This document shows, one piece after another, positions 61,549 through 64,000 of a stretch of 64,000 bases of DNA. Within the stretch, counting starts at the first letter, position 1, and every line of letters starts with the position of its first letter. The stretch comes from Hymenolepis diminuta. Its lineage: Eukaryota; Platyhelminthes; Cestoda; Cyclophyllidea; Hymenolepididae. The notes below the pieces were generated by a model. It had not been told where the DNA came from and made no database searches. It worked only from the letters and a program-made list of their open reading frames with translations. Location of the stretch: contig CAADRB010000081.1 in NCBI GenBank assembly GCA_900708905.1, positions 143,028 through 207,027 of the forward strand. The letters run 5' to 3'. The position numbers and the translations under genes are program-made.

Positions 61549-62691
61549 CTAATGGCAATCATCTTGATGCAATTCACTAGGGTCAACAATTGCACGTTTT
61601 TGATCGCTTTCCGTTTCCCATCTAACTGTAGGTTGCTAGGCCGTGATCAACCCCAGAAAGATTCAGCCAAAATATGTTTAAGATATTATAAGCAATCAAT
61701 AGTAATCTGCAGATTTTACAATAATTTAATCATGCCAAGACCACTTTGGAAAACCTTTTCCAGCATTCCTTACCTGTGAGAAACTCGACTTCTGCCACTT
61801 CCATTACCAGCCAAATCTCATCAGTGCGGTTGGTCATTTCGCTCATTGGATATCCACCGATGGGAACCTCATATGAGCACGTAAACCATGGGCACGTTAA
61901 TGGAACTATACAGTTTGAAAACTGAATGCAAATAGATTTTTCATTTGTGTTTAAATTAAATATTAGTAATGGTAGTAGGTGACACTAATAATATTTTATT
62001 TAAAAATCAACATACGCAATTCTAATCAAATTGGCGATTGCATAGCGCGGAAGCGACGGATTTTATTAATGCTTTGGCTAAGAATTTTTGACTAATTCTT
62101 GAAAAGAGCTTGAAATTTAGGCTCCCCAAATATCGGAAATGAATTACAATTTTTTAATAGTAACAGCATTCGCTTTAATTCAACATAATCTTAATTTATC
62201 TAGTGCATTTGTCAAACATTGATAACTTGAACCATCAATTGCTACATTGAGACTAACCTCCTGCTTCCGATGGCCGCAATCAATCTATGGACAAAAAATA
62301 ATAAATTTTGACCTTAGAAGCAAACCGTTTTAAGGGTGACCAAATTTCTAATTTGCGAGATTTCACCATGCGTAATATGAAAGTTAAAAAGAATGCATTC
62401 AATCTTATTTAACATCCATACAATCTCCGGTTTTTTAATAAAGTCCAAATGAAAGACGGTGAATCATATTTCACTGCAAAAAACCTCTAGGGACTCGTTC
62501 TGATTGGTCAACAGGTGCACGCTTAAGTTGTGTGTGCCACCATCGGAGATGATAATGTCAATGATGGTAAATCTGCAGCGGCCTTAATCGATAATTAATC
62601 CCAACTTCCCACTCTCGTACTTTCTCCCACTGATTCCAAACATGCACTTGCCGCTCTTAGGCATACCGACGCACCTGTGTGGTCGAATCAT
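61549..62691 (-). CDS. Small Cys-containing protein, 5-exon model, family unknown
   Basis: Exons on the minus strand: 62691-62621, 62572-62485, 62284-62258, 61921-61774, 61625-61549, giving 136 aa to TAG. All four junctions are in phase; introns are 48, 200, 336 and 148 nt. The strongest exon is 61921-61774 (acceptor tatttgcattcag, donor G/GTAAGGAAT), reading FSNCIVPLTCPWFTCSYEVP..., with several Cys and an NRT sequon, which suggests an extracellular or secreted domain. Preceding exons read MPKSGKCMFGISGRK, FTIIDIIISDGGTHNLSVHL and IDCGHRKQE; the last reads RWETESDQKRAIVDPSELHQ. No signal peptide is seen in the first exon, so the true 5' end may lie further upstream. The weakest points are the donor GTTTTT after exon 2 and the start. 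No family recognised. Confidence 0.5.
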
Positions 62692-63249
62692 GTGCACCTG
62701 TTACGTTTGCGTACTGGCGCGCAATAGCAGCATTCTAATTGGTCAATTCAGTTTTGGTCATTTAGGGCTAGTTTAACCGGCAACTTCAGCGCTGTACTCC
62801 AAGTATAGGTCTTTCGAAGTAGGCTGTAAGTCTTTTAAAACATGTATAAAAATTATTTTCCCATTTTCATTATTAGTCCTTTTTCTTATTGTCCAAAATT
62901 ACCGTGACGTTATTCGTGAAATACTCTGGGGGCGTATTTGGGGTTTTAAAAGATATTCCAAAGTGGTTAATGGAAAGCTTAGTAATCGCATTTAAAGTTT
63001 TTAATTTTATTAATAACCATAAAAAATCTGTTCTTTGTGACATGTTTTAAAAAATACATCACCCGTTTTATTGATCATGAAAATACAAAATAACTTTTGC
63101 AATTTTTAATCGAGGGAGAGCATACGGACCTATGAAATAGAAAAATCGAGATGAATACTATCAGGATATCGAGAGTTTTATTAAATTTAAGTTCTGGAAG
63201 CGTTAGGCTTTCTCTTTCTCATAAAGAATATGCTCCGTAATATCCAGAG

Positions 63250-63390
63250 TCAAATTTTCATGACTTGATCCACAAGTTTCTGGATGGGTTCATGTGAGCA
63301 ATATTCCCAACTTCCTGACCTGTTAATTTGACCGATCATGCCACTCTGATTCATTTTAATCTTTTTACCGCCGTAAGTCAGTAGACGAGA
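63250..63390 (-). CDS. Terminal exon of an unknown minus-strand gene
   Basis: After the acceptor tttaaaatatactttctag (ending 63391) a 46-codon frame runs to TGA. It begins SRLLTYGGKKIKMNQSGMIG and continues QINRSGSWEYCSHEPIQ. Earlier exons would lie above 63.4 kb or beyond the window. The following gene model begins about 560 bp downstream on the same strand. Single-exon evidence only; not recognised. Confidence 0.35.
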   Translation of the reverse strand, partial: SRLLTYGGKKIKMNQSGMIGQINRSGSWEYCSHEPIQKLVDQVMKI

Positions 63391-64000
63391 CTAGAAAGTA
63401 TATTTTAAACAAAATAGAGCTCATTAGGATTCACTGGAGGTGAACGCATGACAAATTTCCTGTTTTATATAATTTTATACCAATGTGGCATTAATAAAAT
63501 CTGAAAGATGGAGACTGTCAGATTTCATAAATTAAAAATGTATCATTTGGATTCTCGGATTGGGAAGAGGCAAAAAGAGGACTCATTATTTCTGTGAAAG
63601 TTTTTAATGGTAGTTCTTTGCACTATGGTCGATATGATCTTCAATCCTTTGACAGCTAAGCATTTATGTCAGTGTACTCCTACTCATATGTACAAAATAG
63701 TTAACAGACAATTGTTATGAAATGTCTTCAGGAAAAAATCTTTCTCTGAAAAATTCATTTTTACTATGATAGATACAAAACATGTCAGTCAAATTTTAAT
63801 CTCAGCGCCATTTAACAATAGACACTAGCAGTAAACGCGCACTATTAAAATCCATCCGTCTCCTTTAATGTCTATCTTTTTTAATAAAATACTCATTGTT
63901 TATACTTACTTAAATTGTTATTACTATTATCATTATTTTAAGTTATTTATAATTTTAAATATTCTACTATCTTAATTATAACTGTGATCATGTGATTACG

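Overview
The window is AT-rich eukaryotic nuclear DNA (about one third G+C by eye). The only genes I can name by family are a cathepsin A / lysosomal protective protein-like serine carboxypeptidase and a G3BP/Rasputin-type NTF2-domain protein. Exons are short and are separated either by very small introns (38-48 nt occurs repeatedly) or by introns of 1-2 kb. Both families, the GT-AG introns and the absence of bacterial gene organisation point to an invertebrate metazoan. A nematode with compact introns would fit, but nothing here proves the taxon. One assembly gap (571 Ns) lies at 23494-24064.

Layout. 1-15.5 kb is mostly non-coding. It holds three short gene-like exon chains (3.5 kb plus strand, 11.7 kb plus strand, 13.6-14.1 kb minus strand) and a large imperfect hairpin at 10.6-10.8 kb. 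The G3BP-like gene is at 15.6-16.6 kb (plus). 16.6-30 kb holds a GC-rich island (19.1-19.6 kb), a pair of diverged coding-like repeats (20.7 and 24.5 kb), the gap, and a two-exon candidate at 28.2 kb. One arm of a ~790 bp inverted repeat sits at 30.3-31.1 kb; its partner is 25 kb away at 55.3-56.1 kb.

32.15-42 kb is a tandem duplication with a unit of about 5.4-5.6 kb. Each unit carries (a) a minus-strand two-exon gene of 128 aa whose two copies keep reading frame, splice sites and stop while diverging in sequence, (b) a possible plus-strand two-exon micro-gene of 43 aa, and (c) two blocks that stay 95-100% identical although the rest of the unit has diverged strongly. This is the most unusual part of the window. 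A decayed glutathione S-transferase-like C-terminal region follows at 42.4-43.3 kb.

45.7-54.1 kb is the carboxypeptidase gene (minus, 11 coding exons, 513 aa, catalytic Ser/Asp/His motifs intact). The right end (61.5-63.4 kb, minus) holds a five-exon candidate for a small Cys-containing protein, followed upstream by the terminal exon of another candidate gene. Apart from the two recognised families, gene models rest on splice signals, phase agreement and open frames read by eye; their confidences are set accordingly.
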